A DNA stretch of 64,000 nt from the NCBI RefSeq assembly GCF_900155545.1, contig NZ_LT732526.1, positions 497,006 to 561,005 of the forward strand, written 5' to 3'. Source of the stretch: Clostridium sp. Marseille-P2415. GTDB lineage: Bacteria > Bacillota > Clostridia > Lachnospirales > Lachnospiraceae. A program made the position numbers and the translations under genes. The notes below the pieces were generated by a model, which saw only the letters and a program-made list of their open reading frames with translations, searched no databases and had not been told where the DNA came from. How positions within the stretch are numbered: position 1 is the first letter of the stretch; each line of letters starts with the position of its first letter. This document shows positions 24,530-33,469 of this stretch, in pieces.

Positions 24530-26440
24530 ATGAAACATGGATATATCCGGGTTGCCGCGGCGACCCCTGACGTAAAAGTAGCAGATCCGGAATTTAACAG
24601 GAAACGGATCTGTGAACTGATAAAAGACGGAATTGAGAAAAATGCGAAGATCATGGTATTTCCGGAACTCTGCCTGACTTCCTATACCTGCGGCGATTTA
24701 TTCGGGCAGGATGCTTTGCTTCGGAAGGCAAAAGAGGAGTTAAAAGAGATTTTAAAGGCTACAAAGGGCCATGATCTTCTGGCCTTTGTCGGTATGCCCT
24801 GGGAGCGCAGCGGGAAGCTTTATAATACGGCGGCAGCTGTCCAGAATGGAAAAATCCTTGGAATTGTGCCAAAGACCAATCTGCCCAATTATTCGGAATT
24901 TTATGAGCTGCGTTATTTTGAACCGGGAAATGAGCTGCCGGTGATGGTGAAATGGGAGGATGAACTGGTTCCCATGGGTACCAACATTCTTTTCGCATGC
25001 GAGGACGACCCGAAGCTTGTTGTGGCGGCAGAAATCTGTGAGGATGCATGGGTCCCGAATCCGCCGTCCATACGCCACGCAACCGCAGGTGCGACCGTTA
25101 TCGTTAACTGCTCTGCCAGCGATGAGACGACGGGGAAAGATATTTACCGCAGAAGCCTGATTATCGGGCATTCCGCCAGCCTGGTATGCGGTTATATCTA
25201 CGCCAACGCAGGAGAGGGAGAATCCAGCCAGGATCTGGTATTCGGCGGCCAGAATCTGATTTCGGAGGACGGGACCCTTCTTACGGAGTCAAAGCGTTTT
25301 GAAAATGAGACGATTTATGGCGATATGGATTTAGAACGGCTGAATCATGAGCGGAGAAGGATGACGACGTTTCCTCCGGTAAATACGGATAAACATGCAG
25401 TGGTGACCTTCCGCATGAAACAGGCAGATCTGGAATTAAAGCGTTTTATTGACCCCAGGCCGTTTGTTCCGGATAATGAGAAAGAGAGGAACAGAAGGTG
25501 TGAAGAAATTCTTTCCATTCAGGCCATGGGATTAAAAAAGAGGCTGGCCCATACCGGCTGCAAGCATGTGGTTGTGGGGATATCCGGCGGCCTTGACTCC
25601 ACTTTGGCCCTTCTTGTGACAGTCCGTGCCTTTGATATGCTGGGCATCCCAAGAGGTCAGATCCACGCAGTGACCATGCCCTGTTTTGGAACTACGGACC
25701 GGACGTACCAGAACGCCTGCCTTTTAACCGGAAAGCTTGGAGTTCAACTGACGGAGGTGAATATCGAGGAGGCCGTAAGGATTCATTTCCGGGATATCGG
25801 GCAGAGCGCTGATGTCCATGATGTGACTTATGAAAATTCACAGGCCAGAGAGAGGACTCAGATCCTTATGGATATGGCAAACCGTCTGAATGGACTGGTA
25901 GTCGGAACGGGGGATATGTCCGAACTGGCTCTGGGCTGGGCCACCTATAACGGGGATCATATGTCCATGTACGGGGTAAATGCCTCCGTACCAAAGACTC
26001 TGGTCCGCCATCTGGTCCGCTATTATGCGGATACCTGCGGGGATGAAGCGTTAAGAGATGTGCTTCTGGATATTCTTGACACACCCGTCAGCCCGGAACT
26101 GCTGCCGCCTCAGGACGGAAAGATCGCCCAGAAGACTGAGGATCTGGTGGGCCCCTATGAGCTTCACGACTTTTTCCTGTATCAGATATTAAGGTTTGGT
26201 TACAGGCCCCAAAAGGTTTACCGCATGGCTTCCTATGCGTTTGAAGGGCGTTATGAGAAGGAGGCCATATTAAAATGGCTGAAGGTTTTCTACCGCAGAT
26301 TTTTCAGCCAGCAGTTTAAGCGTTCCTGTATGCCTGACGGGCCTAAGGTGGGTTCTGTGGCGGTATCCCCAAGAGGTGATCTGCGCATGCCAAGCGACGC
26401 GGTGAGCCGTCTTTGGCTGGAAGAACTGGAGAACTTGTAA
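24530..26440 (+). CDS. nadE: Glutamine-dependent NAD+ synthetase
   Basis: 636 residues with two domains. Residues 1-290 are a nitrilase-type glutaminase with the catalytic triad Glu (FPELCLTSYTCGDLF), Lys (PKTNLPNY) and Cys (EICEDAW). Residues 320-636 are the synthetase, with the P-loop GISGGLDSTLALL and VGTGDMSELALGWATYNGDHMSMYGVNA split conserved region. It makes NAD+ from deamido-NAD+ with ammonia from glutamine. The length is normal for two-domain NadE. It begins 16 bp after the MATE gene and is followed closely by a methylase, but its housekeeping role is independent. Confidence 0.96.
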   Translation: MKHGYIRVAAATPDVKVADPEFNRKRICELIKDGIEKNAKIMVFPELCLTSYTCGDLFGQDALLRKAKEELKEILKATKGHDLLAFVGMPWERSGKLYNTAAAVQNGKILGIVPKTNLPNYSEFYELRYFEPGNELPVMVKWEDELVPMGTNILFACEDDPKLVVAAEICEDAWVPNPPSIRHATAGATVIVNCSASDETTGKDIYRRSLIIGHSASLVCGYIYANAGEGESSQDLVFGGQNLISEDGTLLTESKRFENETIYGDMDLERLNHERRRMTTFPPVNTDKHAVVTFRMKQADLELKRFIDPRPFVPDNEKERNRRCEEILSIQAMGLKKRLAHTGCKHVVVGISGGLDSTLALLVTVRAFDMLGIPRGQIHAVTMPCFGTTDRTYQNACLLTGKLGVQLTEVNIEEAVRIHFRDIGQSADVHDVTYENSQARERTQILMDMANRLNGLVVGTGDMSELALGWATYNGDHMSMYGVNASVPKTLVRHLVRYYADTCGDEALRDVLLDILDTPVSPELLPPQDGKIAQKTEDLVGPYELHDFFLYQILRFGYRPQKVYRMASYAFEGRYEKEAILKWLKVFYRRFFSQQFKRSCMPDGPKVGSVAVSPRGDLRMPSDAVSRLWLEELENL

Positions 26441-26453
26441 AGAGAGGTACATT

Positions 26454-27233
26454 ATGATAACCAGCAGTGCCAATGCAAAAGTAAAGCAGGTGATGAACCT
26501 GTCAAAGAAGGCCAAAGCGAGAAAGCTGAGCGGCCTCTTTGTGGCGGAGGGCCTTCGGATGTTTAAGGAGATCCCGGGGGATAAGATCCACAGTGTCTTT
26601 GTATCAGAAAGCTTTATAAAGGATGAGGCGCACAAAAAGCTTTTGTCGGGGAAAGAATATGAGACTGTGGCAGATGATGTGTTTAAGACCATATCAGATA
26701 CCCAGACGCCCCAGGGGATCTTAGCGCTGGTCAGACAGTACGCCTATACGGAGAAGGATCTGCTTCATGCTCCGGGTGCTGCCTTTCTCATGATCCTGGA
26801 AAATATCCAGGACCCCGGAAATCTGGGGACGATTTTAAGGGCAGGAGAAGGCGCCGGAATCACGGGGGTGCTCATGAATGAGACCACAGCAGATATATAT
26901 AACCCCAAGGTCATCCGTTCCACCATGGGCTCCATCTGCCGTGTCCCCTTTGTGTATACCGGCGATCTGCAGGCAGCTTTAAGGGTGTTAAAGGCCGGAG
27001 GTGTCAGGCTTTATGCAGCACATTTAAATGGCAGGAATAATTATGAAAAAGAGGATTATACTGTTGATACAGGGTTTTTAATTGGAAACGAAGCAAATGG
27101 TCTGACAGAAGAAACGGCAGCTATGGCAGATGTCTGTGTTAAGATCCCGATGAAAGGGAAAGTAGAATCTTTGAATGCTGCAGTCGCAGCTTCTGTACTG
27201 ATGTTTGAGACGGCAAGGCAGCGGCGCAGGTAA
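26454..27233 (+). CDS. TrmH/SpoU-family RNA 2'-O-methyltransferase
   Basis: 259 residues. The N-terminal substrate-binding domain (about 1-105) precedes the knotted SPOUT domain. SPOUT motifs are LENIQDPGNLGTILR (motif 1), GNEANGLTEE (motif 2) and IPMKGKVESLNAAVAASVLMFE (motif 3). It methylates a ribose 2'-OH in rRNA or tRNA; the exact nucleotide cannot be assigned. RBS AGAGAGG precedes the ATG. It is 13 bp downstream of nadE. Confidence 0.93.
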   Translation: MITSSANAKVKQVMNLSKKAKARKLSGLFVAEGLRMFKEIPGDKIHSVFVSESFIKDEAHKKLLSGKEYETVADDVFKTISDTQTPQGILALVRQYAYTEKDLLHAPGAAFLMILENIQDPGNLGTILRAGEGAGITGVLMNETTADIYNPKVIRSTMGSICRVPFVYTGDLQAALRVLKAGGVRLYAAHLNGRNNYEKEDYTVDTGFLIGNEANGLTEETAAMADVCVKIPMKGKVESLNAAVAASVLMFETARQRRR

Positions 27234-27272
27234 CCGTCAGAAAATTGTAAGGCTTTTCATCAGGAAGAAATA

Positions 27273-27301
27273 TTGAGAAATACTGGAAAATATAGTATGA
27301 T
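27273..27301 (+). promoter_or_regulatory. Promoter of the nfeD-SPFH pair
   Basis: TTGAGA and TATGAT with a 17-bp spacer, 64 bp upstream of the ATG at 27365. Confidence 0.55.
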
Positions 27302-27364
27302 AGTCTTAACGGATCGATTTGCCGGGCAGCTTTGCCTACACTGACAGGGAAGGGGAATGATAGG

Positions 27365-27805
27365 ATGGCAGCAATCTATTGGCTCATTGCATTTGTAGTG
27401 CTTCTGGGAATTGAAGCAGCTACCATGGCTCTGACAACCGTCTGGTTCGCCGGAGGAGCGCTGGTTGCATTTGTGCTGGCTTTGTTTGGGATCAATATCC
27501 AGGTGCAGCTTGCAGCATTTGTGATCGTATCCTTTATACTTTTATTTTTTACCAGGCCTTTTGCCTTAAAATATGTAAACCAAAACACGGTTAAGACCAA
27601 TTCAGAAAGCCTGATTGGAAAATACGCCAAAGTTACGGTTGAAATCAATAACACAGAGGGGAAAGGTGCAGCGGTCTTAAACGGCCAGGAATGGACGGCA
27701 AGAGCGCTGGAAGATGGAAGGATATACCCCGCAGGCACCATGGTGGAAGTAAAGGAAATAAGAGGCGTAAAACTAATTGTAAGTAAGAAACAGGAGGAAT
27801 CATAG
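27365..27805 (+). CDS. NfeD-family membrane protein
   Basis: 146 residues. Two or three hydrophobic helices (about 1-70) are followed by a C-terminal OB-fold domain (GKYAKVTVEINNTEGKGAAVL then GQEWTARALEDGRIYPAGTMVEV), the NfeD1b pattern. The partner is the SPFH gene one base downstream, a pair conserved across bacteria and thought to organise membrane microdomains. ATG 27365 is preferred over TTG 27332 because AGGGGA lies upstream. Confidence 0.9.
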   Translation: MAAIYWLIAFVVLLGIEAATMALTTVWFAGGALVAFVLALFGINIQVQLAAFVIVSFILLFFTRPFALKYVNQNTVKTNSESLIGKYAKVTVEINNTEGKGAAVLNGQEWTARALEDGRIYPAGTMVEVKEIRGVKLIVSKKQEES

Positions 27806-27806
27806 T

Positions 27807-28745
27807 ATGGGATTATTTGGATTTACAGCGGTTATTATCATATTAGTCATTATTCTGGCATTATTGGCATCCTGCGTCAAGATCGTCCCTCAGGCCCAGG
27901 CTCTGGTTGTAGAGCGTCTTGGCGCTTTCCTGGAGACATGGTCGGTGGGCGTTCATATTAAAATGCCGATTCTGGACCGGGTGGCCAGGAGGGTTAACTT
28001 AAAGGAACAGGTAGCGGATTTCCCGCCCCAGCCGGTTATCACCAAGGATAATGTTACCATGAGAATCGATACGGTGGTGTTTTTCCAGATTACAGATCCG
28101 AAGCTTTATGCTTACGGCGTTGATAATCCCATGATGGCAATTGAAAATCTGACGGCAACGACCCTTCGTAACATTATCGGCGATCTGGAACTGGATCAGA
28201 CATTGACCTCCAGAGAGACCATCAATGCAAAGATGAGGGAAATCCTTGATATTGCCACAGACCCCTGGGGTATCAAGGTTACCCGTGTGGAAGTTAAGAA
28301 TATCATGCCTCCGGCAGCCATTCAGGATGCCATGGAGAAACAGATGAAGGCAGAGCGTGAACGCCGTGAAGCCATTTTAAGAGCAGAAGGCGAGAAGAAA
28401 TCGACCGTTCTTGTGGCAGAAGGTAAGAAGGAATCCGCCATTCTGGATGCGGAGGCTGAAAAACAGGCTGCTATCCTTCGTGCGGAGGCAGAGAAGGAAA
28501 AAAGGATCCGTGAGGCAGAAGGCCAGGCTGAGGCCATCTTAAAGATCCAGCAGGCAAATGCGGATGGAATCCGCATGATTAAAGATGCGGGCGCTGACCA
28601 GTCAGTTTTAGTTCTTAAGAGTCTGGAGGCGTTTAAGGCAGCTGCTGACGGCAAGGCAACCAAGATCATCATTCCTTCTGAGATTCAGGGGCTGGCTGGG
28701 CTGGTATCTTCCATTACGGAGATTCCAAAGAATCCGGAAGTTTAA
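27807..28745 (+). CDS. SPFH/Band 7 (paraslipin-type) membrane protein
   Basis: 312 residues. One N-terminal hydrophobic anchor (residues 5-23) precedes the SPFH domain (LGAFLETWSVGVHIKMPIL then FPPQPVITKDNVTM) and a long alanine/glutamate-rich coiled coil (about 185-260). It closely follows the YbbK/QmcA-type paraslipins that pair with NfeD. The expected role is scaffolding of membrane domains and modulating proteases. It is one of three SPFH proteins in the window. A strong terminator follows. Confidence 0.93.
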   Translation: MGLFGFTAVIIILVIILALLASCVKIVPQAQALVVERLGAFLETWSVGVHIKMPILDRVARRVNLKEQVADFPPQPVITKDNVTMRIDTVVFFQITDPKLYAYGVDNPMMAIENLTATTLRNIIGDLELDQTLTSRETINAKMREILDIATDPWGIKVTRVEVKNIMPPAAIQDAMEKQMKAERERREAILRAEGEKKSTVLVAEGKKESAILDAEAEKQAAILRAEAEKEKRIREAEGQAEAILKIQQANADGIRMIKDAGADQSVLVLKSLEAFKAAADGKATKIIIPSEIQGLAGLVSSITEIPKNPEV

Positions 28746-28765
28746 TTTCCCTAAGTTATTAAAAT

Positions 28766-28803
28766 ACCGCAGCAGGGGGCAGATGCCCTCTTGCTGCGGT
28801 TTT
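28766..28803 (+). terminator. Terminator after the SPFH gene
   Basis: Hairpin of ACCGCAGCAGGGGGC against GCCCTCTTGCTGCGGT (16 nt, two wobbles), four-base loop, then TTTT. Confidence 0.85.
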
Positions 28804-28828
28804 CGCTTGGGTGTTTTAAGGAGGGCTT

Positions 28829-29980
28829 ATGGAACTGAAATTGGACTTAAGCAGGGAGTATGGGCTTGTCCTGGAAGGCGGAGGAGCCAAGGGCGCTTAT
28901 CAGATCGGTGCATGGAAGGCTTTGCGGGAAGCCGGAGTAAAAATCAAAGGAGTGGCCGGTGCTTCTGTAGGTTCCTTAAATGGAGCGCTTATTTGCATGG
29001 ATGATTTGGAGCGGGCGGAAGAGATCTGGAAGAATATTGAATATTCCCAGGTCATGGCGGTGAGCGATGATACCATAAAGGCTCTGAAAAGGAAGGACTT
29101 TAAATCGCTGAATCTGCAGGAACTGGTAAACAGCGGACTGCAGCTCGTAAAAGGGGGCTTTGACATCACTCCTTTAAAAAATCTCATCGCAGAAGTGGTG
29201 GGGGATGAGGAGAAGATCAGAAATTCGGACAGGGAACTCTATACCGTGACTTATTCGGTATCAGACCGGAAAGAACTGGCGGTGGATGTAAGGAGCGGGG
29301 AAACGGGGACCGTCAAGGACATGCTGTTGGCCAGCGCTTATTTTATGGCGTTTAAGAATGAAAAGCTGGGCGGAAAACGGTATATGGATGGCGGAGGTTT
29401 TAACAATGTTCCCATTGATGTGCTCATTGACCATGGATATGAAGATATCATTGTGATCCGCATTTATGGCTGGGGATTCGATAAGGAACGGGTGATAAAG
29501 GTTCCGAATGGGATCCGTGTTTATCACATCGCTCCCAGACAGGATTTGGGCGGAATTCTGGAATTTGATAAAAAACAGGCCAGAAAAAACATGACTTTGG
29601 GATATTATGATGCCAAAAGGTTCTTATATGGCCTTTCCGGGCGTATCTATTATATTGATGCCCCAAATACAGAACCTTATTATTTCGATAAGATGATGTC
29701 GGAATTGGAGCTTTTAAAAATATGCATGAAGGATACGCTGAATGAAGAGGGGATGGAGGCTTTGACAGGCTACCGTTCCTTTACGGAAAAAATATTCCCC
29801 AGGCTGGCAGAAGAATTCCGGTTAAAAGAAGATTGGGACTACAAGGATATGTATCTGGGGTTATTGGAGGATCTGGCTAAACGCCTGAAAGTCAAACGCT
29901 TTCAGATCTACACGGTGGAACAGCTTTTGGGGGAGATCAGGAAGAAGCTTCAATCACTTGACAGTGTGATTCCGTTATAG
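28829..29980 (+). CDS. Patatin-like phospholipase
   Basis: 383 residues. Oxyanion hole GGGAKGAYQIG (about residues 19-29), nucleophile motif GASVGSLNG (Ser near 50) and DGGGFNNVP (catalytic Asp near 194) give the Ser-Asp dyad of bacterial patatins. It is an acyl hydrolase acting on phospholipids or related esters; no signal peptide is seen. The C-terminal 150 residues are helical and variable. RBS AAGGAGG precedes the ATG. It has no evident partner; a hairpin separates it from the SPFH gene. Confidence 0.92.
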   Translation: MELKLDLSREYGLVLEGGGAKGAYQIGAWKALREAGVKIKGVAGASVGSLNGALICMDDLERAEEIWKNIEYSQVMAVSDDTIKALKRKDFKSLNLQELVNSGLQLVKGGFDITPLKNLIAEVVGDEEKIRNSDRELYTVTYSVSDRKELAVDVRSGETGTVKDMLLASAYFMAFKNEKLGGKRYMDGGGFNNVPIDVLIDHGYEDIIVIRIYGWGFDKERVIKVPNGIRVYHIAPRQDLGGILEFDKKQARKNMTLGYYDAKRFLYGLSGRIYYIDAPNTEPYYFDKMMSELELLKICMKDTLNEEGMEALTGYRSFTEKIFPRLAEEFRLKEDWDYKDMYLGLLEDLAKRLKVKRFQIYTVEQLLGEIRKKLQSLDSVIPL

Positions 29981-30005
29981 TAAGGTTATAATAATCAAAA
30001 AAGTA

Positions 30006-30034
30006 TTGCATGATTATGCATAATATACTATAAT
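30006..30034 (+). promoter_or_regulatory. argF promoter
   Basis: TTGCAT and a perfect TATAAT with a 17-bp spacer. The -35 is inside ARG-like box 1. Confidence 0.7.
30007..30020 (+). promoter_or_regulatory. ARG-like box 1
   Basis: TGCATGATTATGCA is a 14-bp palindrome matching the ArgR/AhrC pattern TGNATNNNNATNCA. It overlaps the argF -35. Confidence 0.55.
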
Positions 30035-30036
30035 CA

Positions 30037-30050
30037 TGTATAAAAATACA
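30037..30050 (+). promoter_or_regulatory. ARG-like box 2
   Basis: TGTATAAAAATACA is a palindrome matching TGAATAAAAATTCA with two symmetrical changes. It starts 30 bp from box 1 and sits just downstream of the -10, at about the transcription start. Confidence 0.6.
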
Positions 30051-30074
30051 TTAGAAAAAAACGGAGGAAGCTAT

Positions 30075-31010
30075 ATGAACCTAAAAGGCAGAAATTTTAT
30101 TACGTTGAAGGACTACACACCGGAGGAAATCGGATACCTGCTGGACTTAGCTGCTGACTTGAAGGCCAGGAAAAAACAGGGGATTACCGGAAATTCCTTA
30201 AAGGGAAAAAACATTGCGCTCATTTTTGAAAAACCATCCACCCGCACCAGATGTTCCTTTGTGGTAGCTGCCGTAGACGAAGGCGCTCATCCGGAATATT
30301 TGGGAAAAGACGATATACAGCTGGGACACAAGGAAAGCGTGGAAGATACGGCCAGGGTTTTGGGAAGAATTTTTGACGGGATCGAATTTCGCGGCTTTCA
30401 GCATAAAACCGTGGAAGATCTGGCAAAATATGCCGGTGTTCCGGTCTGGAACGGACTGACGGATGAATATCACCCGACCCAGATCCTGGCAGACTTACTG
30501 ACCATGAAAGAACATTTCGGATACTTAAAGGGACTCCGGTTTGTATACACCGGGGATGGCCGGAACAACATGGCCAACAGCCTGATGATCGGTATGAGCA
30601 AAATGGGGGTCCATTTTACCATACTGGCCCCTGAGAGCCTGTGGCCAAAGAAGGATCTGGTGGATTTATGCCAGGGCTATGCAAAGATGAGCGGCAGCAC
30701 CATCACTCTGACAGAGGATACGGATGCAGTAAAGGATGCGGACGCCATTTATACCGATGTATGGTGCTCCATGGGAGAAGAGGACAAGGCTGCAGAGCGT
30801 ATTGCTCTCTTAAAGCCGTTTCAGGTAAACAAGGAACTGATGAAAAAAACCGGAAAGGATACCACCATATTTATGCACTGCCTGCCGGCTGTCAAGGGAA
30901 ATGAAGTGACAGAGGAAGTTTTTGAATCCGGCGTATCGGTGGTATTTGACGAAGCAGAAAACAGAATGCACACCATCAAGGCGGTGATGGTTGCTACATT
31001 AGGAGAGTAA
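30075..31010 (+). CDS. argF: Ornithine carbamoyltransferase
   Basis: 311 residues. It joins carbamoyl phosphate and ornithine to give citrulline (or works in reverse in the arginine-deiminase route). Motifs are [11 protein letters not shown] (carbamoyl-phosphate site), [14 protein letters not shown] and [13 protein letters not shown] (ornithine Cys loop). The ATG at 30075 follows GGAGG; the ATG at 30036 has no RBS. ARG-like boxes flank its promoter, which suits an ArgR-controlled gene. No other arg genes are nearby, so anabolic or catabolic use is not decided. Confidence 0.95.
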   Translation: MNLKGRNFITLKDYTPEEIGYLLDLAADLKARKKQGITGNSLKGKNIALIFEKPSTRTRCSFVVAAVDEGAHPEYLGKDDIQLGHKESVEDTARVLGRIFDGIEFRGFQHKTVEDLAKYAGVPVWNGLTDEYHPTQILADLLTMKEHFGYLKGLRFVYTGDGRNNMANSLMIGMSKMGVHFTILAPESLWPKKDLVDLCQGYAKMSGSTITLTEDTDAVKDADAIYTDVWCSMGEEDKAAERIALLKPFQVNKELMKKTGKDTTIFMHCLPAVKGNEVTEEVFESGVSVVFDEAENRMHTIKAVMVATLGE

Positions 31011-31012
31011 GA

Positions 31013-31321
31013 ATGTATATACAGGAACGAGGGAGGAACTTAAGAAATGCCTCCATGATGGTGGACCTGGTTCACATTGTGGTGGGGGTCCTGATTGTGG
31101 TACTGGCCGTTATTTCATTTTTAAACCCGGAAGATCATATGCTTTTATTTCCGGCGGTCTTTTTTCTGGCCGGAGCACTCAATCTGATCAACGGGATTTA
31201 TAAAATAAGGCTCAGCGGCCGGGAAAAGAAAAAGAAAGCGGCAGGCATGGCTGTTCTTTTGTTTGGGGTCCTTCTTTTCGCCCTTGCGGGAATCAGCGCG
31301 GTCAGCATCTGGTGGGGGTGA
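31013..31321 (+). CDS. Small three-helix membrane protein, unknown
   Basis: 102 residues, not recognised by name. Three hydrophobic helices (about residues 14-38, 44-66 and 76-100), with a lysine-rich loop (GREKKKKAAG) between the second and third. It lies two bases after the argF stop and its stop overlaps the birA start (TGATG), so it sits between the two genes in one transcript. AGGAG precedes its start. Confidence 0.75.
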   Translation: MYIQERGRNLRNASMMVDLVHIVVGVLIVVLAVISFLNPEDHMLLFPAVFFLAGALNLINGIYKIRLSGREKKKKAAGMAVLLFGVLLFALAGISAVSIWWG

Positions 31322-32304
31322 TGACATTGAAATCAGAGATTTTGAAACTGTTGAGAGAAAGCGGCAGCTTTTTGTCCGGACAGGAATTGTGTGAGCGTTT
31401 CGGAGTTTCCAGGACTGCGGTCTGGAAAGTCATGCGCCAGCTTGAAGAGGAAGGATATCAAATTGCTGCGGTTCGAAATAAAGGGTATCATTTAATCGAT
31501 TCCTGTGATATAATGACGAAAACAGAGATAGAAAGCTGCACGGCCGGAGGATTCGGCCGGGAGGTGGAATACCACGAGACCATTGATTCCACAAATATCA
31601 GGGCAAAACGCCTGGCAGAAGAAGGCGCTGCTGCCGGAACTTTAGTCGTGTCCGACTGCCAGAATGCAGGACGCGGCAGGAGAGGACGGGTCTGGGTGTC
31701 CCCTTCCGGTAAGAATATTTTTATGAGCCTCATTTTAAGGCCGGACATCCTTCCCGCTTCAGCTTCCATGCTGACTCTGGTGGCGGCCCTTGCGGTACAT
31801 GACGGCATAAAGAAGGCCGCCGGACTGGATACAGCCATTAAGTGGCCCAATGACATCGTATCAAATGGGAAAAAGATGTGCGGGATTCTGACGGAAATGA
31901 GTGCCGAACTGGAAGGGATCCACTATGTGGTGGTTGGGATGGGAATCAACGTCAATATGGAAGAATTTCCGGAAGAAGTAAAACAGGCGGCAACCTCTCT
32001 GCTTCTCGAAACAGGGAAAAAAGTAAGAAGAAGCCGGCTTATAGCGGCCGTTATGGAGGCTTTTGAGCATTATTATGAAGAATTTATCAGCCAGGGTGAT
32101 TTATCCGGGCTGATAAGTGTCTATAATAAGCATATGGCCAATGCAGGAAAGGAAGTCCGGATTCTGGATACGTCAGGTGAATATACAGGCAGGGCGTTGG
32201 GAATCAATGAGAAGGGAGAGCTTCTTGTTGAAATGAGTTCGGGAGAGGTAAAACATGTGATTTCCGGAGAAGTATCTGTCCGTGGGATCTATGGATATGT
32301 GTAA
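31321..32304 (+). CDS. birA: Bifunctional biotin-protein ligase / biotin operon repressor
   Basis: 327 residues. The N-terminal winged helix (about 1-60: LSGQELCERFGVSRTAVWKV) could repress biotin genes. The ligase domain has the adenylate loop GRGRRGRVWVSPSGKN, and KWPNDIVSNGKKMCGIL, both essential for biotinyl-AMP formation. The C-terminal small SH3-like domain (about 280-325) is present. It biotinylates carboxylases such as acetyl-CoA carboxylase. ATG 31321 overlaps the previous stop by one base; upstream in-frame GTGs lack an RBS. Confidence 0.94.
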   Translation: MTLKSEILKLLRESGSFLSGQELCERFGVSRTAVWKVMRQLEEEGYQIAAVRNKGYHLIDSCDIMTKTEIESCTAGGFGREVEYHETIDSTNIRAKRLAEEGAAAGTLVVSDCQNAGRGRRGRVWVSPSGKNIFMSLILRPDILPASASMLTLVAALAVHDGIKKAAGLDTAIKWPNDIVSNGKKMCGILTEMSAELEGIHYVVVGMGINVNMEEFPEEVKQAATSLLLETGKKVRRSRLIAAVMEAFEHYYEEFISQGDLSGLISVYNKHMANAGKEVRILDTSGEYTGRALGINEKGELLVEMSSGEVKHVISGEVSVRGIYGYV

Positions 32305-32330
32305 GGGGAAAAGAGACTTTTCCCCGTCCT
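32305..32330 (+). terminator. Weak hairpin after birA
   Basis: GGGGAAAAG and CTTTTCCCC (nine perfect base pairs, loop AGA), followed by only a short T-rich stretch. Confidence 0.5.
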
Positions 32331-32369
32331 TTCATTTATGAGGCGGAAGGCGCGCCGCCGGAGGGAACG

Positions 32370-33464
32370 ATGAACCAATCACTTTATGATAAGTTACAGG
32401 TTTTAGAGCCCCGGGAAAAAGAGATGGGGACCATGGAGCGTTTAAAAGCCATGGAACGCCCGCTGCTTTCCTGGTACCGGGAACACGCCCGGGCTCTTCC
32501 CTGGAGGGAAAGACCCGAACCATACCGGGTATGGATTTCTGAAATCATGCTTCAGCAGACAAGAGTCGAGGCTGTGAAACCGTATTTTGAACGTTTTATG
32601 GAGGCACTTCCGGGAATTCCGGATCTGGCTGGCATACAGGAGGACCGGCTTTTAAAGCTTTGGGAGGGACTGGGCTATTACAGCAGGGCTAAAAATCTAA
32701 AGAAAGCGGCAGAGCTTCTTGTAGAGCAGTACGGCGGAGCGCTGCCGGCATCCTACGGGGAGCTTAAAAAGCTTCCCGGGATCGGGTCTTATACCGCAGG
32801 CGCCATTGCTTCCATAGCCTTTGGGATTCCGGTTCCTGCGGTTGACGGCAATGTGCTTCGGGTGATATCCAGGGTCACCGGAAGCCGGGAAGACATTTTA
32901 AAGCAATCGGTCAGGCGGGACATGGAAGAAAAGCTGAAGGCAGTCATGCCGGCAGATGCAGCCGGTTCCTATAACCAGGGACTGATTGAAATCGGAGCCA
33001 TGGTCTGTGTTCCCAACGGAGCTCCCTTATGCGGAAGGTGTCCGTTGGCTTCGGTATGCCTGGCAAGGATCAAAGGCCTTACCGGTGTGATTCCGGTAAA
33101 AACGCCCCCAAAAGCCAGAAGGTTGGAGGATAAAACCGTAATGCTCCTGTGGTTTCACGGGCGGGTCGCCATCCGGAAGCGGGACGATACGGGGCTCCTG
33201 GCTTCTCTTTATGAATTCCCAAATCTGGATGGGCATTTGGACGGAAAGACCATTCTTACACATTTGGGAGTGAAGGAAGCAGGAATCACTCCTCTTCCTG
33301 CAGCAAAGCATGTGTTCAGCCATGTGGAATGGCATATGACAGGATTTCGGATCGAGCTTAAGGAAGAACCGGCTGGAGACTTTTTATGGGTCACTCCGGA
33401 AGATATGAAAAAAACTTACTCCCTGCCAGGCGCATTCAAAGCGTATACAAAGTTGATTAGGTGA
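32370..33464 (+). CDS. mutY: A/G-specific adenine glycosylase MutY
   Basis: 364 residues. It removes adenine mispaired with 8-oxoguanine. Motifs are WISEIMLQQTRV (catalytic helix), the HhH segment KLPGIGSYTAGAI with VDGNVLRV, and the four-cysteine [4Fe-4S] loop (CVPNGAPLCGRCPLASVC, preceded by a distant first Cys). The C-terminal NUDIX-like domain (about 240-364) recognises 8-oxoG. The RBS GGAGGG is placed well for ATG 32370. It overlaps the lipid kinase region by a few bases at the stop. Confidence 0.95.
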   Translation: MNQSLYDKLQVLEPREKEMGTMERLKAMERPLLSWYREHARALPWRERPEPYRVWISEIMLQQTRVEAVKPYFERFMEALPGIPDLAGIQEDRLLKLWEGLGYYSRAKNLKKAAELLVEQYGGALPASYGELKKLPGIGSYTAGAIASIAFGIPVPAVDGNVLRVISRVTGSREDILKQSVRRDMEEKLKAVMPADAAGSYNQGLIEIGAMVCVPNGAPLCGRCPLASVCLARIKGLTGVIPVKTPPKARRLEDKTVMLLWFHGRVAIRKRDDTGLLASLYEFPNLDGHLDGKTILTHLGVKEAGITPLPAAKHVFSHVEWHMTGFRIELKEEPAGDFLWVTPEDMKKTYSLPGAFKAYTKLIR

Positions 33465-33469
33465 TTATA

